64,000 nucleotides of DNA, taken from assembly GCA_030549205.1 (NCBI GenBank), contig JAUKTV010000002.1:1736001-1800000 (forward strand), read 5' to 3'. This document shows positions 47,001 through 58,447 of this stretch, in pieces. This stretch comes from Apiosordaria backusii (Eukaryota > Ascomycota > Sordariomycetes > Sordariales > Lasiosphaeriaceae). The notes under the pieces are model-generated. The model was not told the DNA's origin. It did no database searches and saw only the letters and a program-made list of their open reading frames with translations. The position numbers and the translations under genes were made by a program. Each line of letters starts with the position of its first letter. Position 1 is the first letter of the stretch.

Positions 47001-49094
47001 CCGTTTACTTTAGCTTAATACTATAAATATAAATAACAACGTCTGCCGGTTAATAAAGCGATTCTTTTTAACACTTAGGCTTATTAAGCCGAACTACCCT
47101 ATTTAAATCTTAAAGGAGAATCTAACCTAAAACCATTTTATTTACAATCGCTATATTACTATAGTACTTTACAATGTTTATAATATTATAGGATAAATAG
47201 AAGCTAAATAATATTTTACTAGGCAAGTCTTAATATTTAAACTTTAATATATACTTTAAAGTAAGCTTAAAGATTGTATTTAAATATTACTATATACTCT
47301 ATCTTTTAATATAATAATTAATAACTATAAGGTATTTAAAAGTTTTTTACTAATAAAAGGACCTTTCTATAATAAGTTTTTAAAGAAAAGATATTAGGTT
47401 CTTCTAATAAATATAAAAGGTAAAAGTAAGATAGGTTATTAAGTAGTTAGGATTTATAATATAGCTACCTTTAATTTTACTTAGTAGGATTTATTACCAG
47501 CTACTTTAAAGAAGATTAGTAACTATATAAAGTTAGTAAAGCTTTAGATTTATATAATATTAAAGTAGAAGGTAGATATTATAGATAAGAAGCTAGACTT
47601 TAAAAAGTAAAAGGGAGGATAGAAATGTAGTATTTGGATATTTAAATACTATAGAGTGTTCTTTTAAAAAGTAGTTATAATAAATAAGGAGGAGGATAAA
47701 GTAGTAATAGTAAAGACTTAATATAGGGATCGGTTATAGTAGGGTATAATAAAAACTAAAGTAATAAATATAGTAATAGGGTATTAGTTAAAGTACTTTA
47801 AAATAGTATTTAACTGTAAAAAGACCGAACTTTTATACTATTTTAATATAATTAAATAGGCCTAAGTAAAAGGGAACCAGTTATAGTTTGCCTTAAGCTT
47901 AGACCTTTTATTAATAATATTTAATATACCTTTAAGCCTTTCTTTAAAAATCCTATTATTACCTTTAATATAAAGCGTTTAAGGACCTATTATAGATAAT
48001 AATATTAAGGTAGTCTATATAAAAAAAGGACCTTTAATAATAATATTGTCTAATAATAGTATAAAGGATTTAGTAAATAAGATAAGTTATATTATAAGCC
48101 TAATTATAAGTAATAGGATTTAGCCTATTAATAATCCTATTTATAGAATTATTACTCCGTTTAGTAATCAAACTTAAGTAACTATAGACTTATTAAAGCT
48201 TACTAATCTAATTATTATATAACTGCCTACTTACAATTACTTTAGTTTATTAAATATCTATTTATTATTAAACTATATACCGGATTATAATTACTAGTAG
48301 TAAGTAAAGAGTATTCCTTAAGTTATAAAGGTTAAGATTATAATAAAGGCTAAAAAGTAGATAAGTCAGAAGGTAAAGGCTAAGAGGAGAATGGAAGAGA
48401 AGTGATAGTATGGTCTATTTATAATAGTAGAAGGCTGATTTTTATAGTATATTAAGTTAATATTTTAAGTAAGGCGATTAAGTCTAATGCAATATTTTCT
48501 TATAATAAACTGAACTTAATAATAGAAAGGTATAATAAAATAAAAATACTAATACTATAATAAAAAATAAGGTGTTAATTATATTTAAGGCTTTTACTTT
48601 ATTTAATTAAAGGGAAAGGATATATAAAAGTAAGTATAGTAGTTAATAAGAAATCTTAATCTATTAATGATAGTTTTAGAAGATAAAGTATAGATATTAA
48701 GCCGATTGTAAATATATTATTTAGTATTATAAAGAATAATCGGAAGGCTTAGTCTACCTTAATTAAAGAGATAAGCTAATTAGAAGTAAGTATATTACTT
48801 ACTAACTAAGTCTTTATCTATTAATAGTATTTATAAAAGAGAGGGTATAGAATTATATTAATTAGAAATATATCGTTTAATATTATAAAAAACGGTTACT
48901 AGGCTTAATCTGCTTTAATTAGAAGGTAAAGACCTTAAATATAATGTAAAGGGTAAAGGTTAGTTAGGTAATAGGAAAAGATAGGTTTTAAAGTAAGTAG
49001 ATAAGTTGGCTTCTAAACATCTGAATCCTAAGATCTATAGGTTTTATAGGTTTTGTAAACGAAGGTACGTAATACTGGAAGTTCAAAGGTTATA

Positions 49095-49105
49095 GGTTCG
49101 AATCC
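49095..49105 (+). promoter_or_regulatory. tRNA-type B box (possible tRNA relic or SINE)
   Basis: GGTTCGAATCC is a perfect RNA polymerase III B-box/T-arm consensus, with the T-loop TTCGAAT flanked by an imperfect 5-bp stem (ATAGG/CCAAT). Upstream, CCTAAGATCTATAGG could fold as an anticodon-like hairpin, but the spacing (about 50 nt) is too long and no acceptor stem pairs. It is not an intact tRNA gene; a decayed tRNA or tRNA-derived SINE is possible. Confidence 0.4.
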
Positions 49106-49330
49106 AATTTAGGTACTTTAGAAAAAATTTATACCTACCTCCAATGCAGAGCGGAGTGGAGTTTCCTGTTTATTTAAAAGCCTATTAAAAAAATCAATAT
49201 AAAAGCTTATATAGTTTAATATATTAAGTGTTATATAAGGTTTTCATAACTTTAAAGTAAACAGATATTTTTTAGGTTAAAGAATTTAAGTGTGGTTTTC
49301 CAATAAAGTAATAGCTAAAGCTACAAAATA

Positions 49331-50815
49331 CACACGTACCACCAGCACTTTCGCTTACACCTCACAGAGGTCGGGCAACAATGCTAATCATTCACACTTG
49401 AGCGAGAAATTACTTGTGAGGCTTTGTCACTCAAACACTACCAAAATGACATGAGCGATTCTTCGCTGCACATGCCATCCTAATCATGGCGAAGATACCA
49501 GAACTGGGTGACGGACATAATATCTCACACACCTTCATGAATGATCAGTATCTCTTAACAATCTATCCAGTCTGCAAATAGGCTTCAGCGAGCGGTAACC
49601 CCGCGTGGGACCATGTAGGTATGCAACCCTCAGAGATGCAGACCATCGCGAGCGACACGATCATTGAACAGACTCACAGCAGGCTCATGCAGAGAGCACA
49701 TTATTGACCCCTCCTTATCATTGCCCGTTAATTTTACGTCATCTGATAACCGATGAAGGTGGCAAACAAATTTATATAACAACTGGATTCGAATCGGACC
49801 CGGGGTGTTAAATCAGTTGTCTCGACACAGAAACCCCCAGCCCTTATCTGAACGTGCACTCGAACCTCAAGGTTATCTTACCTATCAAAAATGCCTCTTC
49901 CACGCCCAGGCCCCTCCGCTGTCGCAGCACAGAACGCGTAAGTTTCCCTCCCATGATGGGACCTCTGATGCGTTGAATGTGGTGTAACAAAGCTGGGTAC
50001 AGTGTGCGCGTGTTACGGTCGATCACCACGTCCCCCACAGCGAAAGCCCAGCCCTGACGCGCATTCTGGCCTCCTAAGGCCGAGAATTTCACTGAAACTC
50101 AACTTAAAGAGATGCCCTGGCTTGCCTGGAAGCCGAATCCCAAGAACCCCACCGAAGCTCCATGGAGGGAGTGGGTATTGAAGAACCAATCCGGCATCGC
50201 CCGACGGGGCTCGACAACACACTTCATTGAGTTCTGAGACTCGAGGCATGGCACTGCGGTCAGTTGCCCGGTTGAAGGAACTGCCTGTTATTAGAGTAGA
50301 GCAAGATGGCGAGCAAGCAAACTCAGTTTAATAGGTATTTAAATGTACTTAAATACGAACGCCAATATTAGGTAGTCCTATGGTAGGTTATCTGGGTAGC
50401 GGTGCCAGTCCTTTTGCGCCGGGTTCAATTAGCTGCAGGTATGGAAAAAGATCTTGGGAGAGTACGCTATTGGAAGATGATCGAGATAACACAAATTTAT
50501 GGATAACTCGGGATCAGACCTACCTTAAGTTGATTGAAAGTGACAATGGTATGTGAAGTAACTGCAAACTAAGACTCATGAATGAGTTTGGTACTGGAAT
50601 GACAGCTTTGAGGACCAAGCTGAGCAAGCTGCTTTAAATCCGACTAGCAAAGTTGCAGCGATGAATCCCTCTTCCACGGCCACATACTACAGTCAACAAA
50701 GTTGGTCCACATCGATAGCAACCTTTTCCTACAACCCAACCCCCGCAACTTTCAAAACACAGCACAGCAACCCACATGCAAATCATCCAGATTACAACAC
50801 CAAACGATCGACAAA
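49331..50815. other. Intergenic region right of the A+T-rich block
   Basis: Base composition is normal again. Short frames exist, for example minus strand 49844-50092 and 50013-50249, but none shows a domain, splice structure or continuity. I see no supported gene. Confidence 0.35.
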
Positions 50816-51112
50816 ATGCCCTCCAAAGATTCCAGCCACGTTTCTTTGATCAACGATCTCACGTCGGAAAAGTTACGCCAGCTTCTTCTCCAACTGGTCG
50901 AGTGTGGAGGAAATGCCACATCCTTCATCAACAACATCCTACCCATAATTGAAGCAGGGGCGGCCGAGTACCCAGGCCCTAATATTAATCGAGACATTGT
51001 GGTCCTGAAGGAAATCGTCAGACGGGATATTATAGCTGAGCGCGCGTTTTATAACAGCCCAAAGCTGGCAAGAAAGACATCGACTACTGGGACGGACTCA
51101 ACTACGGTTTAA
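50816..51112 (+). CDS. Small hypothetical protein (98 aa)
   Basis: From the ATG at 50816 (MPSKDSSHVSLINDLTSEKL) a 98-residue protein is read. The frame is open further upstream but without another ATG. The body is predicted helical: an amphipathic Leu-rich stretch (LTSEKLRQLLLQLVECGG), then NNILPIIEAG and DIVVLKEIVRRDIIAERAF. It ends in a basic, Ser/Thr-rich tail. The 5' leader is C/A-rich as in expressed fungal genes. I recognise no family. No membrane segment or signal peptide is visible. It could be a genuine small gene or a chance frame; the helical periodicity argues mildly for the former. Confidence 0.42.
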   Translation: MPSKDSSHVSLINDLTSEKLRQLLLQLVECGGNATSFINNILPIIEAGAAEYPGPNINRDIVVLKEIVRRDIIAERAFYNSPKLARKTSTTGTDSTTV

Positions 51113-51578
51113 TGGAGGTTTCCTGTCGGCTTGGTGTGGCCGTGGTCGACAGGTCGTAGCCGACCTAAATGCCGTTCACAAGAATAGGAGCTTCGCAATC
51201 TTACTTGATATATCCAGTGTACCTTAGGTACCTCAGGTTGATGAAGTGATAAGATCAGCTCCAGCTCAAATGCCAAGACGCACTCCACGGAGAGCGGGGT
51301 AAAGTGGGGCATGAATCTCGATCAATGACGTCGACCGCTCTTTTCCCCCTGCTTCTTTCAACAGCCCATCGGCGACAAGGGCGAGAACTTCCCCTTTGAC
51401 CCGCCATGACAGACAATCATCGTCATACACTTTACAGGAATTTGTCCAATCTGAGTGCTACCTTACAACCATCTGACGACATGGACTCGAGAACGCCAAA
51501 TGCTAAAAGGGCGTCTTCCGCCACACCGTTGAAGTCGAACAACACGAAACACGCGCACATCCACTCGTGATACCCAAC
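51113..51578 (+). promoter_or_regulatory. Upstream region of the alcohol dehydrogenase gene
   Basis: No gene is seen. A TACCTTAGGTACC-type palindromic word occurs near 51220. No TATA box was recognised. Confidence 0.3.
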
Positions 51579-53076
51579 ATGGCAACATCAGAAGCAGCCT
51601 ACGCCGTCGAGCAGGCCATTGGCCACGACGACAACAGCATCATCCAACAAGATGTCTCCAATTTCAGCCAAAAGGGCACTGGCGACCCCAATGAGACCAT
51701 GAAGGCCCTCGTCTGGCAGACCAAGCAAAAAGTAGAGGTTGGTATGTTGATACCTTCCATCTTCCCTGCGCATCTATTTAAGACACAGCCAATATTAATT
51801 CTTTTGGGTTCTTCCAGTCGACGTCCCCAAACCAAAAATCATCGAGCCCCGTGACGTCATCCTCAAAGTAACAGGCACCACCGTCTGCGGCTCCGACCTC
51901 CACCTGCTCCACGGCGCCGTCCTCCAGATGCACAAGGGTGACATCCTCGGTCACGAGTTCTGCGGCGTCGTCGACGAGGTCGGCCCCGCCATCCGCGACA
52001 AGATCAAAGTCGGCAAGCGATATGTGGCCTCCTTCCAGATCGCCTGCGGGGAGTGCTTCTTTTGCAAACAGAAGCTGTCGTCGCAGTGCGAGATGACCAA
52101 CTCCAACACGACCACCAAGGCCATGTACGGCGGGAGGACGGCGGGTATCTTTGGGTACTCGCATTTGACGGGTGGTTTTGCTGGTGGTCAGGCCGAGTAT
52201 GCCAGGGTGCCGTTGGCGGATGTGAATTTGCTGGAGATTCCGGATGATGTGCCGGATGAGAAGGCCTTGTGGTTGTCGGATGTGTTGCCGACGTCGTATA
52301 ACGCCGTCAAGGACACGGCAGTGTATCCCAATGATGTGGTGGCTATTTTTGGGGCTGGGCCGGTTGGGCAGATGGCGGGCGTCTTTGCTGTTGGGGAGGG
52401 TGCCAGCAAGGTTATCTTTGTGGATACCGAGCCGAGGTTGTCTATTATCCAATCGAGATGGCCAAAGGAGCACCAGGACAAGCTTGAGGTGCTGGATTAC
52501 AAGAAGCTTAGCTTCGGGGTGACGAACAAGGAAACGGTGGTGAGCAAGCTGAAGGAGTTGACGGGTGGAAGGGGCCCAGATGTCGCGATTGAGTGCGCCG
52601 CTGGAGAGTATGCCAAGGGGTGGATGCATTGGTTGGAGATGAGCCTGGGGGCTGAGACCGATACTAGTGAGATTCTCAATGAGATGATTGAGGGTGTCAG
52701 AAACTATGGTCGTGCGGGCGTTACGGGTGTCTATGTGGGATATGTGAGTCTCATTCTTCCCATGGATTCCATTTTACCTATGCTAACGCCACGCCAGACA
52801 AACCACTTCAACATTGGATCTTTAATGCAGCGCGGTATCCGACTAATCGGCAACGGCCAAGCCCCCGTCCACAAGTACTGGGTGGAGTTGCTCAACAAGA
52901 TTAAAACGGGCGAGCTCGACCCAACACAGATGATCTCGCATCGTGTCCGCCTTGAGGATTTGGACAAGGTTTACTACAAGTTCGATAACAAGGAAGACGG
53001 TATGCAGAAGGTGTTTGTTGAGACCAAGTTCTCACATCCACGGGCGGCCGGCACACCAGAGCTTACCAAGTATTAA
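51579..53076 (+). CDS. Zinc-dependent alcohol dehydrogenase (MDR family)
   Basis: Exons 51579-51741, 51818-52743 and 52798-53076 give 455 residues. The introns are 76 bp, and 54 bp with a GCTAAC branch. The second is a multiple of three without a stop, so retention would add 18 codons. Catalytic zinc ligands lie in TVCGSDLHLLHG and GHEFCGVV, and the structural zinc loop is CGECFFCKQKLSSQC. The nucleotide-binding fold has VAIFGAGPVGQMA followed by an acidic IFVDTE, which favours NAD over NADP. An N-terminal extension of about 45 residues precedes the usual start of the domain. The layout matches formaldehyde- and threonine-dehydrogenase-like MDR enzymes. The substrate is not deducible. Confidence 0.93.
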
Positions 53077-53714
53077 TCGTGTCTTGTGTATATGGGAGCG
53101 TTTTGGAGTTAGTTCTTATACCTCATGCAAGATTGGATTGTTAATGATACAGCCATTGGAACTCTGTCCATGACACAATGGAAGAAGTAAGATTACCAAA
53201 CTGTGAACGTTAGCCGAGCAAAACTCAAGCCGCCGGAGAGGACATTCCTACCCACCCTGTACCCGTCTTGGTAGCCACTCGTACTCCACAGTGTGCTCAA
53301 GACCACATCTACACTCGTCGACAAACCATGGCTCTTAGGGGGTACTGCCACACTACATGAGCCTTTAATCTCAACGCCTCCAACCATTCGCGATTGTGAC
53401 CAGGTAGGCAGCGTGTGAAGTTTAGCTTTGGACCGAGCCGAATTACGCCATTCGACTATGGGTTCCTGGTTCAACAATGCAATACATGTTGAAAGCATAT
53501 CTGGAAATAACCCCTTGGTTCCGTTAATCTGATTGTCAAAAAGAGCTAGCCCCGTTTTGGGTTGGAGGCCACCCTCCCCGCTCTCAGCCGCAGAGATATT
53601 CGAGCCGGACCGTCCGGACGGAACTTGATCAGAAATCAAATCCGCGACCCCGCATCTGAATGACCCAGTTAGCCTGGAACGTTTGGATTCGAGGTTAGAA
53701 AAGGAAAAGGCACG
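53077..53714. other. Intergenic region between the ADH and HET-type genes
   Basis: Both flanking genes point the same way. No gene, repeat or clear motif is seen in these 638 bases. Confidence 0.35.
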
Positions 53715-56155
53715 ATGAATTCAACAGGAGACGCACCTCACGACAGATACCCGCCCCCCAAATCACAGCTGTGTTGGCTCCGTTGGGACAACGGCTCACC
53801 GCCATCAACGACAGGAACAGGCACAGCCTCCTTTCACGTGCCAGTCAGACTAGACACAATGATGACGCTCGTGCACAGGCAACCGCCATACTCGCCGGGC
53901 TCAAGACATTGAATCCCGAGGTCGCTCAACACTTCCATCCAAAGCGGGATGTGCTATCGGATTTGAAGCTGCGCATGATCCTTAGCACAGAGCCCGAGAG
54001 CCAGAGCGACGTAACCTCGTTCATTGCCGTTAGTTATTGTTGGCACTACCCTAACTGGCCTCTCGCGCGCCCAGCAACTCCCATCGTGCTAGGATGGGAG
54101 ATCTCCAGGCCCATGATGGATGCCGTGCTCGGCCTTCGCAACCATGCCGACGAGGGAGTGTGGCTGGATAAGCTGTGCATCAACCAGGAGGATGAAGTAG
54201 ACAAGACAACACATATCGCGAGCATGGACGCCATCTACCGCGCTGCGAGGCGGATGGTCATCTTGCTCGAGGACATCCAGCTCACTGCTGACGAAGAAGC
54301 AGCTGGGCTGGCTTACAGGGGCTTTTTCGACGACATGTCGAAGAAGGTTGAGGGTCTGGACGTCGACGAAAAGCGCCAAGTCGTGGAGGGGCACTTTCCT
54401 AAACAAGAGGAGGCATACATATCCTCCGGGAGAGGTTCTCTCATCGCAGCAGCAAAGCCCTTTGCCATGAAGGTGCTCACGGCCCGATGGTTCACTCGGG
54501 CATGGTGCGCCCATGAGAGCAGGATGCATCCCCATAGAAAGATGGATAACCCTTTGTTGCTCTGTTTTGGCTCCTCTGGTGCCGTGCTGAGCTTTGAGTT
54601 CCGCTTCATTTTCTATTTCACGCAATACCTTACTACTAAGGAGCCCGCTCCAAGCTTCAGCGGCAACGCCTTGGCGATGGCGATGAACGACCCCAACCCG
54701 ACAACCATTCGGCAGCTCTACTGGCGAATCATACGACTGTTGCCTGGCGCAAACAGCAACGAGTCTCTACTACAGCACATGATCAGCGTGTTCTCCTTTG
54801 GTTGCCTGATGAAAGGAGATCTCGTGTGCATCGCCCTCAACACTGCCGCAATCCCACTCTTCTATGACGGCAAAGATATCTGCTCCATCGAGGAAGTGAT
54901 CTGGATGGCGTCATTACTGGTGTTGGCAGGAGGCGATTTGATACCACTTGTTATGAGTGGATCCAAGCTGAGACTGTCAGATTCAGATTCACAGAGAAAA
55001 TTCATCTCGTGGGCCACCCACCCAACGCAGGGAACGGTGGATGAGCGGGTGCCGAACCCACTACCGGACACCATCACTTCCGTCACGCGGGAATTCATCG
55101 AGCTTGACCTGTTGGTGTTCACCGCCCAGCCGCGCAAGGCATCACAGCCGTCTCTGGTGCTAGCCGCCGCGCTTATCAGGGAATACGACCTCCGCTCCGT
55201 GGCAAGGGACCTCTTAGCTGCGGCAGATAAGAACGTGCAAAGTCTTACCGGCCTCTTGTCGAAGCAAAACGCCCTTTTTGGACAGGCGATGTCTGTGACC
55301 CGCACAAATATGGACAATTTCCTCGAGATGTCCATCGCCCTGGCCATAGACGCGGGAATAGACTGGATGCTGGCTTTCCCATCTGTCATGGCACAATCTA
55401 CCCAGGGTTATCAACACGGTGTTATTGGCGGCGTAACAGCTCCGTCTGACCACCGCCGTCTTGATGCCGCAGGCGAGTCCATCCTCCGCCATTTCGACAT
55501 CCCGAAGCCGACCAAACAACAACTGGAAAAGATGATCAGCTGCCTCACAACCCTTCTCGATCCGCGCCTCCCGCTCTTGACCACCAGCACACGCCTTCTT
55601 CCCCTGCCATCCTCCCTTGGCGGCGCCGCGTTCACGCCCCCAACGAGCAACAGGTCATACATTGCTATCCCGGCGGCGGTAGCCCATCTCCCAGCATGGC
55701 ACGAACGCGCATGGGTAATCGAGCCCTTCGACCCTGCGGCTCCTGCAGAAGATCCAGAATCTCATCTTCCCGGTCAGGAGTACACTGACGCGTTGAGCAG
55801 ACGGGCAATGGACGTTGAGCTCGAGGACGTGGTGCCGGTGTTGAACACAGACCATGCTGATCGGAGGCAGCCAATGCCCAGAAAGGAACAGGCGGCGTGG
55901 CGGCTGCGTAGGAGGAATGTTTTGTTTGGGTGCCCTGAATGGGATGCTCAGGACATTATGACGAGGGCGGAAGCGGGAGGCGAAGATGGAATGGTAGTGC
56001 TGAGGAGGCAGAGAGTGTATGGCAGTGAGGACTATCGTTGGGCCGAGATCTGGAAGGCAATCAAGATGAGGGAGCTGGAGGCCTGGAGAGAGGGCGAGGA
56101 TGGGGGTATGCCGAAGGAGTGGAAAACGTCCAATAGTATTACGAGGGGGCCATAG
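53715..56155 (+). CDS. HET-domain protein (LDKLCIDQ-type)
   Basis: The preferred model has exons 53715-53770 and 53821-56155, 796 residues. It uses a 50-bp intron (GTGTTG, CTCAC branch, ACAG) because the long frame has no ATG upstream of its conserved part; the first one inside is at 53975. The HET region begins near residue 86: FIAVSYCW, GVWLDKLCINQEDEVDKTTH and MDAIYRAARRMVILLEDIQL, then FTRAWCAHESRM. This LDKLCI variant is a distinct subgroup from the WIDSLCI and WIDAVCI HET proteins at 7-14 kb. The long remainder shows no second domain, and the C-terminus is charged. A role in incompatibility or another death response is inferred. The donor is weak, so the first exon is uncertain. Confidence 0.85.
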
Positions 56156-56826
56156 ATGCCACCTGGGCAATCCAAATCACGACACAGCTTTATGCCCCGC
56201 TCAGCGATCTCTATTCCCCGTCCCTCTCTTTAACATACCTTTCCAGGATTTGCTTGCCGCAACATGCCAAAAGCATCGTTCCGTGCGGACATAAGCACAT
56301 GCATATATCACAACTGCCTAGGTATTAGGTACATTGAGAGATACTCGCCGGAACTACCATTTTGGCTTTTCGGAGCCAGGCCCCAATTATTTACCTATAC
56401 ATATCCATAACCCTCTTTAAAATTTCCGCTACAGTCATATATGTCTTATACTATAGCAATTTCAATGCAATCACGTACTCTTTTCTACAAACCAACGGCT
56501 ATCAGGCAACTATGCCTATAAAACCTACCTGTCCTATTTACCTGATAAATCCTAATTTAACTATACCTACTATTAGAGGCCAGCAAACCACTGAAGGCCT
56601 ATGAGCTAATAGGAGGTAAGCTAACAAGAAGTATACCAGTAAGAAGGTAGCGGTGACTTCAATCTATTGCGAAGGCATAGCTGTATAGGCAGTGGGCTGA
56701 TTTGACGGCTGGCAGGTTGTTGCAAATGCACATGCGACGCGACAGCCCACGCGACATGCCAAGCTGCCGTAAAATGGTCCTAAGACGAGCACTGGACCGC
56801 GTGGTCAGCCATAAGTATTCATTTGC
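56156..56826. other. Intergenic region, partly A+T-rich
   Basis: No gene is seen. Bases 56340-56620 are A+T-rich with the same TpA character as the large block and may be a small decayed repeat. Confidence 0.35.
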
Positions 56827-57351
56827 TTAAAACGTTGAAGACAACGAACTGGGCGTCACCCCGAGGGCACTGTACCAGCCCCTAATATTGGCAAGCTGGC
56901 GTTGAATGACGCTTATCTTGCATAGAGATTCTTCCACGGGGGTTTCTAAAATAGGGTCATAATGGCGTTGGCAGATGGAATTCTCGAGCAAACGAACGGT
57001 GGCCGGAAATTGGACTTGCTCTTCGATCTCGTACAAAAGTATAAGAAGCGCAATGAGGTAGAAAGGTGAAAGCCATGGGAGAGCCATCTCGCCAACTGTG
57101 AAGTATCTTGTAATGATTATTGTTGGCGGCAACCCAATGATTTTCTGACTATGGCGGTGAGAAAAACGCCAAATGATCCAGGTGGTGGCAAGGAGGGGAA
57201 GTCTGGCCGAAAAGCTTGAGGGCCACAATCGGGAGGGAACTTGCCTTGTGGCGGAGGAGGGTGCAACCAATGAGATGCATTGGCACTGCAGCGGAAGGTG
57301 AGACACCCAGATATCCGTAGGTACCTTAAGTTGATAAGCTGTGCTTTGCAT
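56827..57351 (-). pseudogene. Truncated MFS transporter relic (N-terminal part)
   Basis: The minus-strand frame contains a first membrane helix (WLSPFYLIALLILLYEIEEQ), then TVRLLENSICQRHYD and SLCKISVIQRQLANIRGW. This is the typical order in fungal major-facilitator transporters: helix 1, loop with Cys and YY/YD, CKxxxVQxELAxxxGW, helix 2. The frame ends about 15 residues after that motif, before helix 2 is complete. No further helices are found downstream on this strand, where A+T-rich DNA follows. The upstream part has no convincing start and the reading may begin within an old intron. It is most likely the remnant of a deleted transporter. Confidence 0.6.
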
Positions 57352-57474
57352 TCAAAATGACGTTCTGACCCAAGCGTTATTCTTGCCAAAAGGTTCATAT
57401 CAACATACTATAGACAAAAAGGCCGGTACTACAAATATTCCATCGGCATTAGAACACAATTAATAAACTATATA

Positions 57475-57810
57475 AAATAGTTATTAGGTCTTAAATAATG
57501 ATCGATAGGCCTAAAAAGATAGTCAGTAAACCTTCAAAGATAGTTAATAGACTTTTTAAAATAATTGATCTGCCTTTTAAAATAGTCATTAGGCTTTAAA
57601 TAAGGATTTATAGGCTTTAAAGATAGTTAGGAGACCTTTAAAGATAGCCAGTAAGCCTTTAAAGATAGTCGATATATCTTTTAAAATAGTTTATAGGCTT
57701 TTTAAAATAGTTAATAAGTTTTGCCAAAATAGTTGATTGCCCTTTCAAAATAGGCAAGAGGGTTTTATGATGGTCGATTAACCTTAATGATGGGTTTATA
57801 GGCCTTCAAA
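57475..57810. repeat. Degenerate minisatellite, about 22-27 bp unit
   Basis: Ten or more diverged copies of an AAGATAGTNANTAGGCCTTTAA-like unit occur head to tail (AAAATAGTTATTAGG, AAAGATAGTCAGTAAACCTT, TTTAAAATAGTTAATAAG and others). It is A+T-rich and non-coding, next to the MFS relic. Confidence 0.8.
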
Positions 57811-58447
57811 TTTACCTTGATCGGAACGCCTGTATTTAGCAGTCTATCTGGCAGGCTATGCAGGTAGCAGCGCCAGCTTGTGTCCCGAGTCGCGGTTATG
57901 CACGTTGGGATGGATACGGAGGGTGATGTAAATAGGTACTTATGCCATTGTAGTAAGTCCTGTATCGTTCCCATATCAGTTATTCAACTTCCAGCAGGAC
58001 AACCGGGCAACCCAAACGGCGACAAATCGATGGGTGGCTTCTGACCCAGCACTATGCTGCTCAGGACCTTTCCAAGACCAAGTGTAAATCCATCAACGTC
58101 GTGCCCAAAATTGAGATAAACCCCACTGGATGAGTGCAGGCTTGAGCCTAGCTGGCCCCAGGGCACCTTTGGGATGATAGGCCTGCCCTGATCGAAACCT
58201 TCACAACCTTGCCGTCAGGCTTGTGACACTTCAAAAAAGATCGGCTGAACTTACCTTATCTACCCCGCTCTCCCGTGATTCTACGCGGGGGTTGTGCGAC
58301 CTCAATGCGCAAATTTCCCCTCAGTTGAGATGTCTCAATAGGAGCACAATTCCCTTATTTTGGACGCGCTGGAGCCTAAGAGAAACCCGAAGCCGGTGCT
58401 TCATTTCCTGAGCGCAAACTATGACACCCAGCAAGTGAGTAAAGAAC
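57811..58447. other. Intergenic region before the CTB9-like gene
   Basis: No gene is seen. An upstream ATG near 58420 (MTPSK, followed by GTGAGT) could be an alternative first exon of the next gene, but no phase-compatible acceptor was found. Confidence 0.3.

Larger units (their letters stand above)
31539..49330. mobile_element. 18-kb A+T-rich transposon relic block (RIP-type)
   Basis: Composition switches abruptly from mixed to very A+T- and TpA-rich, with CpA and CpG nearly absent, and returns to normal near 49250-49330. No reading frame longer than about 85 codons occurs over 17 kb. This is the pattern left by RIP, which converts C to T in duplicated DNA, so the block is best read as several dead transposons. 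The left part (about 32-43.5 kb) is pyrimidine-rich on this strand and the right part (about 44-49 kb) purine-rich, which suggests original coding strands in opposite directions. Lys/Arg-rich decayed frame ends occur at 44350-44440 and 48330-48404. The block may form constitutive heterochromatin. Its element families could not be identified by eye. Confidence 0.85.

Noticed and set aside
31539..49330. A centromere or mitochondrial DNA insertion as the explanation for the A+T-rich block
   Set aside because: No mitochondrial genes or group I introns are recognisable. The TpA bias and transition-diverged duplicates fit RIP better. A centromere cannot be excluded without CENP-A data, but 18 kb would be short.
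49780..49800. GGATTCGAATCGG as a second tRNA B box
   Set aside because: It lacks the GGTTC start of the B-box consensus and is simply a GATTCGAATC palindrome. No tRNA arms can be folded around it.
49844..50249. Two short minus-strand frames as genes
   Set aside because: There is no family similarity, no splice signals linking them, and they overlap in different frames.
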